A stretch of 64,000 nt of DNA from Cladochytrium replicatum. Lineage: Eukaryota > Chytridiomycota > Chytridiomycetes > Cladochytriales > Cladochytriaceae. The stretch is from NCBI GenBank assembly GCA_025526935.1, contig JAHLKD010000066.1, forward strand, positions 186,001 through 250,000, in the 5' to 3' direction. A program made the translations under genes and the position numbers. This document shows positions 21,251 to 33,357 of this stretch, one piece after another (position 1 is the stretch's first letter; the number at the start of each line of letters is the position of its first letter). A model generated the notes under the pieces. That model saw only the letters and a program-made list of their open reading frames with translations, did not search any database and had not been told where the DNA came from.

Positions 21251-21600
21251 ACAGTGTCACTTCAATGTGTCGAATAATGCAATTTTTTGCATCAGATGTT
21301 CCGTTTTTGGGAAATATGTGAGGATGAATTTTTTAGTATCTAACCAGAGCCGATAATTCAACTTTGGAGCTTGCACATTGTTTTACTGCGAGATGATGAC
21401 TAATAAAGTAATGCATTTTTAAAACCATCAATGCCAAAGTCTTTGGATCCGACGGAAAAGCAGGAATCTTGCCTCACTCGAATCATCTCAAAAAAGTGCG
21501 ATCGCATTGATTAAGCACAGTTGCAGAAGTATAAGTAGAAAAGAAGGAAAAATGACAATAACTATGTATTTACTCACATCCACAAATTTGAGTTTTCCCC
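21251..21600. other. Intergenic, no gene seen
   Basis: AT-rich; probably the 3' flank of the TPR-like gene. Confidence 0.3.
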
Positions 21601-24600
21601 TCACCGGAGCACAAAGTAATGCCACGGGAAATGCGCGCACGGCCACTTGCCCGCTCCGTGTGCTCCCACCCCAACCACCACCGCATCTCGAGATTCCCGC
21701 TTCCCCACCCCACTCCTCCCAGAGTACATCCTCCCAAAGTCTTCGCCCCCCTGCACCTTTTCAAGCAAACTCGCCACGCAACCTTCACATATCCCCAACG
21801 CTCCAGCACTCAACACCACCTTCCCCCGCACGCACCAACCTCGATGATCAAGCCCTTCCTCGTCCGTCGAGATCCCCAGCGTCTCAAGCATACCAGGATT
21901 ATACGCCACGCAGTATCCCAACAAGTCCCCAACCAGCCCGACTACCCCCGACCTTCCAATCTCGATTTCCCATCCCTTCGCAGGACCCGAAGAACCCCAC
22001 TTCTTCACTTCCTCAACCACCGTCTCAACCACACCCTGGATTGGCCCATTCTCCCCTTCAGACGACACAAGCGGCAGCTCCACGATCCGCGTCAGCTCGC
22101 TCACGGCGTCGTGGCAGTACACTTTCGCGACTTCCACCAACTCCGAACCGTCCCCGCCCATCAACCCCACCGCGTGAACCCACTTGGCCTTTGATATCGA
22201 CAGAACCGCCGAGATAAGGTTGCTCCGGCTCCCGACCGCACCGGCGTGCTCCCAGCCCCGCATCGCAGCAGTGTGCAACCCTAGCCCAAGCTCGTCCGCC
22301 GCGTTGCCGTCGCTGTCATCCTCGACTACAGGCACATTCAGCGCCGTCGAACTGCTCTCCCACGCTCCCGCCGCACTCGTGGCGCTCGCAACCACGGAAT
22401 CCACATAGTCGCGCACAAACGTCCCCAGCATCTCCGTGCTGCCCTCGCTAAGCCCACGCAGGTCGGGAACCTCGGCCTTTCCGTCCACATGTCGCAGGAG
22501 CTTGGACACGTACGCGACGTCGCGCTCGCCGTACGGGTACAGGTCAACGTGTCGAGAGGATTGGCCCGGAGGGATCTGGCCTCGCGGAGTAAAGTTTTCG
22601 AGGGAGATGAGCTTCTCGAATTGGATGCGCTCGAGTTGCATGAGGGTGATATACATGTTCACGTAAAGAGACGGGTAGAGCCATTTTGGAAGGCGGTTCT
22701 TGGTGAGCTCGCCTACTTGGTTTGGCGTCGACGGCGTTGCGGGTACGTCCGAGGGCGGGGTGGGCAGAGGTGTTTCCATCGTCGATGCGATTATGGCGTA
22801 CACATGGAACGCCCATTCGGGATGTTGCAGGATCTTGTAAACCGAAGCTGCAAAAAAAGAGCGCAAATAATTAAGAAAGATGATTCGCATTTGAAAAAGG
22901 GTGTCGTAAACCTACCAACATTCATCCTTGTCATCGTCTCACCAAGGAAATCCCCTGATTTTGCAAATACCCCCGCCAGTTCTGCCAGCTCGCCCAGACT
23001 CCTCTCATAAACCGACACCGCAATGTCCAGCCCAGCGCGCTCGTCTGGAACCCCGACGGGATAATTCACGAGTGGCAGCCTCGGAGGGCCAAGAGAGCTT
23101 CGCTTTGCGCCCTGTGACTCCTCGAAAGCTCTGTTCACACCCCACTCAAGCTCGCTCAGCCTCCGCCCGGCCTCGATCTCCAGCACGCGCACGTTGGCGT
23201 TCTGCCTCGCGAAGCGGATCTTGTCGTCGAGATCGCCAAACATCCGCGCGGCGCGAATGTGTCTGTCGAGCGCGACAGGGAGCAGCGAGCGTGCGTAGTA
23301 CGCAGTGCCGAGGTTCGAGAGCACCGAGGCGGCGTAGTGCTGGATCTTGGAGCCCGGGTTCGGCTTGTCCGCGGGTGCAGGGTTTCCGTTGTGCACGGTC
23401 GAACCCGACGAGGAGCTCGTGTTAGTGCGCGTGACGGAGGTTTTCGAGAGCGCACCGAGACTCGGGGTGGACGTGTGGTTGGGGTGGTGGGAGAGGTAGA
23501 ATTGCAGGATTTGGCTCGCGCGGGTTTGGCAGTGGAACGCTTCCTCTGGTTTCGAGAGGTATTGGTAGCACACGCCGATGTGGGTGAGAGAGCGGGTGAG
23601 CGCGAGGAGGGTCGCGCGGTGCACGTAGCTGAACTTGATGCTGCGCGGCGGAAGCTGGGATTTTGAGGTGGTGGCCGGGTCACCTTCGTCTGTCGTCGAC
23701 TTGACCGACGTCGTGCGATTGATCTGCGCGCCGAGGTTAATGGCAACGGTCTGCGGGAGCTGGAACTCGTCCATCACAGCTTCTCCGAGACGGAGCGCGA
23801 TGTCGTGCCAATGAACGGCTTCCATCAAGTTGCCGATGCAGAAGATCGCGTTGCCGTAGTTGGTAGCGAGCTCCATGAACCACACCACGATTGGCGGACC
23901 CAGCTGGGCCTGAGTCGCACCATTGGACGAGCTCGAGTAGTCCGAGTTAACCGAAACGTGCCGGCGTAGAGCCGACATCCCGAATTCCGGACTCAACGGC
24001 GACTCGCTGTCCGCCTCGGTGATTTCCACGTAGTGAGTGATCAGATCGATCCACGGTGAAGCTGACGCGCCTTCGATGTACCTGCAGGAACGACGCCAGG
24101 CCCACTGGACGTGTGCGAGTGCTTCGTCAAACACACCCATCGCTCGCAGCGCGCACGACCAATTTGAATGCGCCTTCGCCTCCATGATGAGGTCGCCTTC
24201 CTCTGCGGCTTGCTCTGCGGCCCTCTTCCATTTCTGCAAGGCCTCGTCGTAACTATGCAGAGCAAAGGCCGCGTTCCCCTGCTCGAGGAGATCGTCGATC
24301 GCAATACGGGTCTGGCCCTGCCGGTGGGGTATCGCTGTTCGGCCCGAGAGACCACCACTAGAAACACTCCTACGGGGATCGCGAATCGAGTTGTTGTCCG
24401 AGAACCCTGGGGCTACGTCCGGCGGAGCAGTCGAATGTCGGTGGTGGGGGTGGGAGTGTACGGAATCGGTGTCGGGCTTGACTGTGTGACGGCGTGGCGG
24501 AATGTACGAGCCCAGAGATCCTCCACCACTGACATTGCTGGCGATCGATGCGGTGTCCGAGTGAATAGAGCTGGTTGGAGAAAGAACTCCTAGATCCGGA

Positions 24601-25406
24601 CGAACTCTCCTTTGTGGCAGGTGCGGGACTGCCTGGCTCGACTGTGGTGGAGGTGGTTGAGGAACTAGGAGGGGTGACACATTGGGTCGTCCATGCAGAG
24701 GTTGGGCAGCCAAAAGAGGTGAAGCATTGGGGCCGTCATGCTGCTGCTGCAGTGCGCCATATTCGTCTTGTTGATAGTACAATTGAGCGGCTCCAGGCTG
24801 ATCTATGTACAGTCCTCCCGGTGGAACTCCGTAGTTCTGCACTGGGGAAGAATACTCGGGAGGGATGTACTGGTGCTGCTGCTGATGCACTTGGTGGTAT
24901 TGTGGTTGCTGGTATTGCGGAGCATACTGTGGTTGTTGGGAGAACTGAGGTTGTTGGGCAAACATCGGCACCTGATAAGAAGCCTGCTGCTGATATTGAG
25001 GTTGCCCGTACGATTGGGGAGCAAAATGCACAGGCTGCTGGGCATTGAAATGCTGTACCGGCAGCTGCTGGGGATTATTAAACTGCTGGGCGCTGTAAAG
25101 TTGCTGCTGCTGCTGCATCTGCTGTTGCTGCTGCTGTTGCTGCTGCTGTGGATTGTAACCCTGCTGCGGGTGGTAGCTCTGAGGACCCTGTGGCAGGTAG
25201 GACGTCGAGGCCCGCCGCTCGAATCCGTGTGGAACAGGGTGCTGTTGGTGGGGGAGCTGTAGAGATTGCTGACGATGCGGAGAAACGGCGGCCTGGAACT
25301 GCTGCAGGTGCTGTGCATTCATCTGGGCCTTTCGAGGCGGGATGTAGACCCCAGCGGGATTGCCCGTGCGCTGGTTGCCGTTCATGTTGGGGCTCTGGCT
25401 GGCCAT
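21601..25406 (-). CDS. Large Q-rich protein with TPR-like helical repeats
   Basis: Exons 22916-25406 and 21601-22847 sum to 1246 codons (1245 aa); the intron is 68 nt, and ATG 25406 begins MASQSPNMNGNQRTGNPAG. Residues ~30-230 are Gln/Pro/Tyr-rich with a poly-Q run encoded near 25087-25150. Residues ~230-370 are Ser/Pro/His-rich. From ~residue 380 helical repeats begin: DDLLEQGNAAFALHSYDEAL then KWKRAAEQAAEEGDLIMEAK is a clear TPR-like pair, with further ones at ANYGNAIFCIGNLMEAVHWH and SVLSNLGTAYYARSLLPVAL. The C-terminal 400 residues are helical without a recognised domain. The low-complexity N-terminus suggests a scaffold or condensate-prone protein, which is inference. Confidence 0.8.
25087..25152. 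repeat. CAG/CAA microsatellite coding for poly-Gln
   Basis: Imperfect (CTG/TTG)n on the plus strand, read as CAG/CAA on the minus strand, encodes two adjacent Gln runs interrupted by one Met in the TPR-like protein. Confidence 0.9.
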
Positions 25407-26259
25407 GGAGACTCTGGGGATTGTCGCTGGGAGGGACGAGACTCGCTCGCTAGGACGGAGGGTGACACTGCCACTAGGGAGCTGGGATGGAGACAGCACA
25501 AGACGGACACAAGGAATGCGACAACCACTCGCTGGCTTGTGGGGGTGCACTCCGCACCAACAAGGACTCCAGAGCTGCTGTGACCACCCAACCACACACA
25601 CACGCAGGCTACGATACCGCTGAACAGTCTCACCGATTGTTGTTTGAGGAGTCGATAGTGTGGACTGGGGTTTGCGCACTGGAACTAACAACTACCCGTG
25701 CTGGAGAAACTAGTTGACTCGAACGGTGCACACCATTCGATCGATCGGCCAGGTGCCACCGAGCTCGTCGTCTGATCGATGTCTTCTTCTGATGTGCAAA
25801 CAACTTGCAGTGCGCAACTCGGCGAATACGTCACGTAGCGCTGAGTGTGCTGATTCTTGTTGATCCTGGTATATATTCTCGTTGATCCTAGTATTTATTC
25901 TTGATGATTGTTGCTGTTCCTCCAAGGTGTGGTGGCCCACATTATTACATCATGGTCAACTGGTGATGGTGCACCAACCATCCACCGGCAAAACAACCAT
26001 CTTCCATCATCACGCCCAGCCAGCCCGCCCGCCGTCCCGTCCCAGCCCAACCCTGCTCCGGCTGTGAGCCCCTCGTGATGCCATCCATCATTATTAAGGT
26101 GACAAAATATTCCAACCATCCAGAAAATTTACCCTGATAAATTTACACCCACATCTTCTCGGGTTTTCTTTTGCCCTACTCCCACGTGCCGCACACTACA
26201 AAAGGGGTCGTGCGTGCTCGCTGAGGCCATTCCCAATTCTTACGATCTCATACGACGCA
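25407..26259. promoter_or_regulatory. Divergent intergenic region of TPR-like and DUF3712 genes
   Basis: About 850 bp between two divergently transcribed genes. It contains a 22-bp tandem near-repeat at 25859-25902 (GTTGATCCTGGTATATATTC and GTTGATCCTAGTATTTATTC units, 19 of 22 identical). No coding sequence is supported, although the TPR frame stays open to 25691. Confidence 0.5.
25859..25902. repeat. 22-bp tandem near-repeat
   Basis: Two adjacent 22-bp units starting GTTGATCCT differ at three positions. They lie in the divergent promoter region upstream of the DUF3712 gene. Confidence 0.8.
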
Positions 26260-29200
26260 ATGGCTGACTACGCCAACACGTCCGAAGAGAACCTCACCTC
26301 CTACCAGGAGACCCGAAAGCCTTTCTACGTCAGACACAAGCGATGGGTGATCTGTGGTGGAGTAACACTCATCTTTCTCGTCATCTTCCTCCCGGTCCTG
26401 TTCCTCGTCATCATCCCCAAGATCATCCAGGTGCGTGTCTCTCGCTCGCTAGTTCACAATCCAGTTTTTCTAATAGTGGTGTTTTCGCAGGGAATTGTTG
26501 ATGCTTCTGCCATTTCATTCACTTCTGCATCCCTCTCCAACGTTACAGTGACCTCATTCAGACTCTCCGGAAACGGCACTATTTCAAACTCAGGTCTGTT
26601 GGGTGTATTATTCTTGTTTTGGTTTGTTACTTATGACTAACGATTCACCAGGAAGCATCCCCGCAACCATCACAACAGAGAACCCAATCATCTTGTCATG
26701 GAACGGAAAGAACCTTGGTTCGCTCCCAGGGCTCCCACCTATTTCAGCTGGCCAGGGTGGTGACGTCGCCCTTTCAATCAACGACATCGTGTCGGTGTCG
26801 AACGAGGACAACTTTGCTAACTTTGCTGCTTACCTCTTGAACAACAAGAACTTCACGTGGACCCTCACCACCTCGGTGACTGTTACTGCGCTCGGTATTC
26901 CATTCAAGGGCATCTCTCTGAACAAGACGGTGACCTTGAACGCTGCCAACCAGTTCTCCAACGTTGCAATCCAGTCTTTCGACATTCCCGGTGACACTTC
27001 GGACGGAAAGGGTATTTCGCTGGTCGTCAACACTGCGATCACGAACCCTTCGGACATTGACTTTGACTTGGGTGACGTTACTTTCTCGCTGTACTACTCG
27101 GAGCAGCAAATTGGTTCCCTCGTTGGAAAGGCCGTCAAGCTGGCAAAGGGGCCTAACACTCTATCTTTGACTGGTTCCCTCACCACCACTACACCCGATG
27201 GTCTCGCTGCTGTTGGAAAGTTGGTCAGTAGCTAAAGTAACAGATTGCAATTTCCCTAGTAATTACTGACTGCTCGCCCCCACCTCTTCAGTTCTCGAAC
27301 TACATCAAAGGTCAAGCCTCGCTTACGAAGGTCGTTGGAAGCTCTGCCACCAACAACAACATCAACATTCCATGGCTAAGCTCGTCGCTCAAGAGCTTGG
27401 AACTCGTGGTCGCTTTGCCCGGCAAGGCTCTCCCTCTCATCACCAGCATTTCGCTTGGCGACACTGATGTCGACATCACCCCGGAAACCGCTTACAGCCC
27501 TATCCTCACTGCTCCGTCCATTCGCGCAACTTACCAGCTTCCCTTCCCCTTCACCGCTGTCCCTCTGCAGGCCGGTCAAGCTCTGACTCTGTACAACACC
27601 GATGGTGGTGCCATCGGTTCGCTCACTACCGCTTTGGCCCCCGTTCAAACCAGCAACGAGCCTTTCGTCATTCTCTTGGGTGTGTCGGCTCCTTTGGTTG
27701 CAATTGACAACGGCAACTTTGAGAACTTCTTCTCCGAGGTTACAAACACCGAGTCAGTTTCGTTCGGTCTAAAGGGAACCGTTGACACTGTTGTCCGTAC
27801 TGCCATCGGTGAGGTCAAATTGACGGGTGTCCCCGTCGATGTCTCTACCTCTCTCTCCGGTTTGAACGGTCTCAAGTCCACTCCCGTTTCGATTGCGAAC
27901 GTTGTTGTGATAGGGGGTGATGCTAATGGAATTACCATTAACACCGACACTGGTCTCAACAACCCGTCCACTTCCAAGATCATCTTGAATTCGGACGCCG
28001 TGTTCGACTTGTTCTTCCAGGACGCCAAGATTGGTGTGGTCACCCTTCCCTGGCTCACTCTCGACCGTGGGGCGAACAACGTTGGTGCTGTCGTCTACTA
28101 CAGCCCAGTTCGTGGAGCCGAAGCTGCCGGAAAGGCTTTCTTGACTGGCTACGTCACCAACCAGGCTCTCACAGTCACCATCCGCGGTAATGCCGACACT
28201 ACCACCAGCATCGACTCGCTCCGATCTGCGTTCTCTCAGATCTCTTTGGACGCAGGTATCCCAGTGCTCGGAAAGACCGTTGTCGCTGGCGCTGCTTTGA
28301 GCATTCCCGCTAACATTGCTCAGACCTCCATTGCCAAGTCTGCAGTCACAGTCAACAACCCCTTTGCTGCGCAGCTCGCCATTCTCACCATCGACTCGGA
28401 CATCAAGTACTCTGGCCGCACAATCGGTGCCATCCGCAACGCCGACCTGCGATCGAACCCCATTGTCGTTCCCGGAACAAGCACTGTCACCCGCGAAGGA
28501 ATTGACGTCAAACTGAACACCGGTGTTGGAGACATTGTTTGGCTCTTGGAGACGGCCGCAAAGGCGAACAATGTCGACCTGGGAATCCTGAAGACCTTGC
28601 TCGACCTCCTTCTCCAGATTACTGGCTCCACCACTGACCCTGCCAGGGCTGCTGCTGCTCAGTTCACAGCTGAAGACAAGGCTGCTGGTACCCGTGGCTC
28701 CCGATTGCCCGCCAAGCGCGACGTGGCTCTTGTCGAGCGTGCGGACGAGGACATCACTGCTCTTATTTTCAAGGCTCTCGCTGGTCTCAAGGTCGACTTG
28801 GACATCACCAGCACCCTCAAGGTCGGTGACTACCAGACCTCCTTGTCGTTCCCGCAGAACGGTATCCCTGCCACTTTGGACAACAGTGTCTTGAAGTTAA
28901 TCGGTGCTGTCGGTGGACCTCTGGGTAAGCTATAAGTTTGCCCCATGCATATTGCTACCCCGGAATTAATGTTGGACCATTCTTCATTTCAGTGCAATAC
29001 ATCGTTGACCAGTCTACCCTCAGCTTCAGCTCGACCGAATTGCGTGACTTGGCTGACACCGGCTTCGCTCTTAAGGCCATCGGAAAGATCTCCAACACTG
29101 GCCCTCTCACCGCCAACATCAAGTTCACCCAGCCTGTCCAAGTTGCATGGCTCAAGCCTGACGGAAGCGCCCTTCCCCTCGGTTCTCTTCCTCTTCCTGA

Positions 29201-31168
29201 CATCACTGCTGTTCCTGCTGGAGCTGACCTTAACACTGACGGTCGCTTCTCAATCAGCAATGTCGGCAACTTCGGTGAGTGTGTTCCAAATTCATTGATG
29301 AATCTCGCTGAATGTATTTGTTGAAAGCTCAATTCACTGGTTACATGTTGAAGTCCAAGGAGTTCACCTGGCAGATCACCACCGACTACGCTACCGTCAA
29401 TGCTCTTGAGAACACTTTCACCAACGTCAAGCTCAACAAGAAGGTTACGTTGGCCGGTTTCAACGGTCTCGATCAGCTCACTATTTCCAACTTCGACCTT
29501 CCCTCTGACGACCCGGCAGGTGGCATCTCGCTCAACATCAATGCTGTCTTGGTCAACCCCTCGTCGGTGTCCATTGAGCTCGGCAAACTCACCTTTGAGA
29601 ACTACTTCAAAGGCGAACTCGTCGGACCTGTCACCACTGATGGCAGCGTCTTCCTTCAAGGCAACTCGAACAATGCTTTGTCGCTTAAGGGTCGCATCAC
29701 TCCCCGCACTGGCACTGCTGACACGGTCGCGCTCGCTGAGTTGTTCGGTCTTTACCTCTCTGGTCAGCCGGCGCCCTTAACTGTCAGGGGCAAAGATGTC
29801 ACCCCGCCCAACGGTAACTACGTGAACTGGCTCGTCCCCGTCTTCAAGCAGCTCGAGCTCACCGTGTCTCTACCTGGCGAGAACCCTATTAAGCCATTGG
29901 TCAAGAGCATTGCTATTAACGACTTCAACTTGGACTTCAAGAGCGGCGCGTTCAACCCGCTCACCACTTCGACGAACATTGTTGCTGCATTCTTGCCTCC
30001 GTTCGGGTTCCCCATCAACGTCGTCTCTGTCGCTCAGGAACTCACCGTGTACCACCACGATGTCGCCATTGCCACTATCAGCGTCCCGTTCAACGATGCC
30101 AAGACGGACATCTCGACCAACCTGATCACCACTGGTATCAGCGCCAACGGGGGAACTCCACCTCGCTTCGCTGTTATCCCTGGTGCTGAGGCTGCGTACA
30201 TTGGATTCATTGGCGAGACTCTGCAGTCTGCGTCGTCTACCTTCGGTTTGAAGGGTAAACTTAACTCGTACGCCCTCACTGGTGCAGGCAGGCTTCCTCT
30301 GTTTGGTCTTCCCTTGGACGTTTCAACTACCATTGTTGGTTTCAACAACTTTGGCGGAACTGTAAGTTGTCCATCTTTGAATATTCCACACTCTGTGAAT
30401 TCTCATTTTCCTTTCTTTGTGCAGGTGAAAAGTGACGTTGTCAGCTTCTTCCTCGACGACACCATCGCCCGCACGACGGTCAGGTCTATCCTCCCCAGTG
30501 ACTCTCCTGTTACTGTAATCGCAGGCAAGGTGAAGTTCCAGATTCAGTATACTGGTATCGGTACCTACAACCCTGAGAACGCTGGAAAAGTCATCACCTT
30601 GGGAGATGCGACTATCGAAGATTTGACCATCACCAAGGGCGACAACGCAGCGGTCGCATCTGCTGGATTCGATATCGCCGGGGTATTACCCGAAATGGTC
30701 ATTTTCGAGTTTATCGATTCGTTCATCTTCAACGGTGCCGGAGTTGCTGTCGACATTGTCGGTACCGAAGACTCGACCGACATTCCTTCCCTCAAGCCTG
30801 TGTTTGCCAAGATTCGTCTCGCCACCTCCATCAAATACAACGGAGAGGGCTTGCGTCAAGGAGGTTCGATTATTGACCAGCTCGCGAGGATCGGTATCCG
30901 CCCGCGCACAAACACCACCACCACTATCCCCTCCACCGCCTCTCCCACTGCTGCCGCCACCGGTTCGCCCGTCCCTGCTTCTCCCACGGCTGAAGCATCC
31001 TCCTCCCCTGCTCCCTCGGCATCGCCGGACGCAAACACCAACTCTACCGCCGGCTCCATCGACCTCTCCGTCGGACTCCAGTCCGCTTCTTCTCCCTCCG
31101 CCATCTCCCGTTCCATCTACACCGTCGCCTGTGCCGCTGTCATCGGATTGATGATGGCGGCCTTCTAG
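26260..31168 (+). CDS. Giant DUF3712-repeat cell-surface protein
   Basis: Seven exons (26260-26430, 26491-26593, 26652-27223, 27292-28924, 28993-29274, 29328-30361, 30425-31168) sum to 1513 codons (1512 aa). Residues ~28-57 form a signal-anchor TM (WVICGGVTLIFLVIFLPVLF). The ectodomain is about four beta-rich DUF3712/LEA-like modules. Each has a segment like LLNNKNFTWTLTTSVTVTAL or LKSKEFTWQITTDYATVNAL and a downstream VNPSxVxxxLGxVTFxxYY. The C-terminus is Ser/Thr/Pro/Ala-rich, then hydrophobic (TVACAAVIGLMMAAF), resembling a GPI-addition signal. A dibasic site AKRD lies near 28717. Fungal DUF3712 proteins are vacuolar or cell-envelope proteins of unknown role. Confidence 0.88.
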
Positions 31169-31884
31169 ATTCGGAATACTACAGACTTTTGCTGATGCCG
31201 TTGAAAATCGAGCTCCGCGAAAGCGCTGCTCTTTTCATAATCCAGCGGTTTGGTTTCCGTTTTTAATTTTTCCTGTGTATACACTTTGCCATGATTCTGG
31301 ACACGAAACTGGTTCCGCGTGTTGTTTTTTTTTGCCGCTGAGCGTGAGCTTTTTTGTGTCCATTTCATGTTTTCTATGACATTGTCTGATGATTCACTCT
31401 CAGCCCCTGGAATACCAAGTTTGAAACAATTCTTTATCTCGATCTTTTCTCTTTTTTCTTCGATCTTTTCTCTCGAACCCTCAACATTCTATGGCTGAAT
31501 GCATTCTTTTTCTTTTCTTATCTGAGGGTAATTCCTGCGCTTTCTCTTTCCATTGTTTTCGTTGCGTTTTCAATCGGCTCAATTGGTTTATGGCTGACCA
31601 AATTAGATACAAAATGCAACTCTTCCACCCACAAGTCGCCTGCTACCTCCATACTGCCAGAAGTTTGCAGGTGCATCTCCTATCCAACAGGTCGCCTCTG
31701 ATGTGGCTCAATTGAGGATCGGAATAAACTGACATAAGATCAGGAAGGGTCGAGGCTCAATGCCTCGCCGTTGACAAGCGGACCTGAGGTGAAATGAACC
31801 GTGCGATACTCTAACCAAATAGAAATAACGAGGCTGGGTTATTTAGTTTGATGTTATTAATGCTGCTTCAAGGCTAAACATGTT
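31169..31884. other. Intergenic, AT-rich
   Basis: Downstream of the DUF3712 gene; pyrimidine-rich 31430-31560. No coding frame supported. Confidence 0.35.
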
Positions 31885-32330
31885 TTATCCCTGCTCCGAA
31901 TCAGGCTTGCTTGTGATTTCATCTACAATAGCCTCCCAGTTGTACCCCTGAACTCGCGCGAATGTGGTCGAACGCCCTCTCCACGTTGCAGCAAAGCAAA
32001 CGTCGTACAGCACCAATTCCCACGCCAGGTTCTGTTCCGCCCAGCCAATCCCTTGCATTCCTTCGAAATGGTTTGCCGAACTTTGTTTCGTTCGACGGGT
32101 GGTGGAGGTGGGCTAGCTGCCAATAGTTGGACGTAGCTGGCGTTGATGGTGCCTCAGATCAGCGAGTCCGAGGCAAGAATCAGCTCTGAAAAGCGAGAAC
32201 GTGCTGGCGGGAGGAGAGGGTGACGACGGCCGTGAAGCTCTGCCTATCCGGGAGACTTGTCGGGGCAACATTTGGCGTGGGCCTTGGAAGCTTGATCGAC
32301 CATTTGTACTGAAGCGATCCAACAACAGCT
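31885..32330 (-). CDS. Possible small gene, 3' exon clear, 5' structure unresolved
   Basis: A minus-strand stop-free frame from about 32095 to the stop at 31885 reads GMQGIGWAEQNLAWELVLYD, VCFAATWRGRSTTFARVQGY, NWEAIVDEITSKPDSEQG, strongly protein-like. Upstream (32330-32180) is a basic, Ser-rich frame (MLPRQVSRIGRASRPSSPSP) that could be a mitochondrial presequence, but no intron joins it in phase convincingly. No family is recognised. Confidence 0.35.
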
Positions 32331-32682
32331 GTGTTTACGCACAACATCATGCAAACAAACACAAAACAAAACATTTCAAAGTTTACCAAAACAATGAAAA
32401 GGTCCAATCAGTTCCAACGTCTACGGTCCAATCACATCGACACTACTCGCACGTGTGAGAGCCTGTGGTCTATGACATGAAGCGAGATTTGGGAAGAAGC
32501 GCTCCCGGTGGTCTCGTGGCATTCGAACCTGCAGCTCTCGAAGAAAGGTTTCGGGACAGCCAGCATTTGTGCTGGTTGATCAGCAGCTTCAGTTTCTGCC
32601 ATGTCGTTTCGGGATACGCCCAAGCTTTTCTTTCATCTCTCTTATTACACCGACACTGATGTAGTTCCTCCAAGTTCACAAT
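32331..32682. other. Intergenic, no gene seen
   Basis: Only short uninformative frames; contains 3' flank of the coiled-coil gene. Confidence 0.3.
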
Positions 32683-33293
32683 TCAGATCAACCAGCCCTT
32701 TCGCTTCTCTGCCAATGTCACATTACCCTCAGCCTCACGCCTAGCAAATCTTTGCGACTCCTGAATCCTCGTCTCAAGCCTCTCAATCTTGTCTCTCTGC
32801 TCACTGACCACCCTCTGCAACTCCTCGATCTCGAACCTCTGTACTTGCAAAAGCCCCTCGAATCTTTTCCACGAAGCTCCTGGTGAACCCCCGCCCCCCA
32901 AAAAAAGAGATCATAATCAGTAAACATAATCATTAACTTGCTCTCTTTTTTGACAATACCGGTGAACACAAGTACCGCTGCTACAATAATTGTTCCCACC
33001 CCAATAATCCGTGATTGGCGCCTGAGCGTTGCGACAATGTTGTCGACGGCATTTTTTATGCTCTGCGCTTCCAGGAGCTGGTGGTCGAGCTTGGCGGCGC
33101 GGGCAGAGGTCGATTGGGGCACTGCGGGACGTTGTTGCTGCTGGGGATGGACTGGGGGTGGTGCCGATTCAAGCGGTTCGAGTGTCAGATGGAGTTTTCC
33201 CGCCGGATTTTGTGGGATCGACGAATTCGAGCGACGGAACGACTGAGCTGGTGCCCAGCGCAGGCATGCGTTCATCCTGTTTCTCAGCGTCAT
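32683..33293 (-). CDS. Mitochondrial-type single-TM coiled-coil protein
   Basis: Exons 32960-33293 and 32683-32879 sum to 177 codons (176 aa). The intron has GTATTG and CACCAG ends. The N-terminus MTLRNRMNACLRWAPAQSFRRSN is basic and amphipathic, like a mitochondrial presequence. Residues ~55-100 are Pro/Gln-rich then a helix. A TM segment follows near residue 105 (IIGVGTIIVAAVLVFTG). The C-terminus is a heptad coiled coil (EIEELQRVVSEQRDKIERLE). A second in-frame ATG at 33308 is possible, and the frame is open to 33464. No family is recognised; an inner-membrane tether or assembly factor is a guess. Confidence 0.6.
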
Positions 33294-33357
33294 CGAGTTC
33301 AATTCCATCGTTGGGTACAAGTGGCTTTCTTGACCGGGAAAAATTTGTCGGGATGAA
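33294..33357. promoter_or_regulatory. 64-bp divergent start region
   Basis: The coiled-coil gene start (33293, minus) and the first codons of the LEWW-repeat frame (33358, plus) are 64 bp apart. The plus-strand ATG at 33353 is out of frame with the repeat protein. Confidence 0.35.

Noticed and set aside
21507-22217. 236-codon Pro/Ser-rich plus-strand frame
   Set aside because: It lies antisense to the second exon of the TPR-like gene; its composition is the mirror of that coding sequence.
24575-25318. Leu-rich and Ser-rich frames antisense to the poly-Gln region
   Set aside because: Direct consequence of CAG/CTG repeat content, not independent genes.
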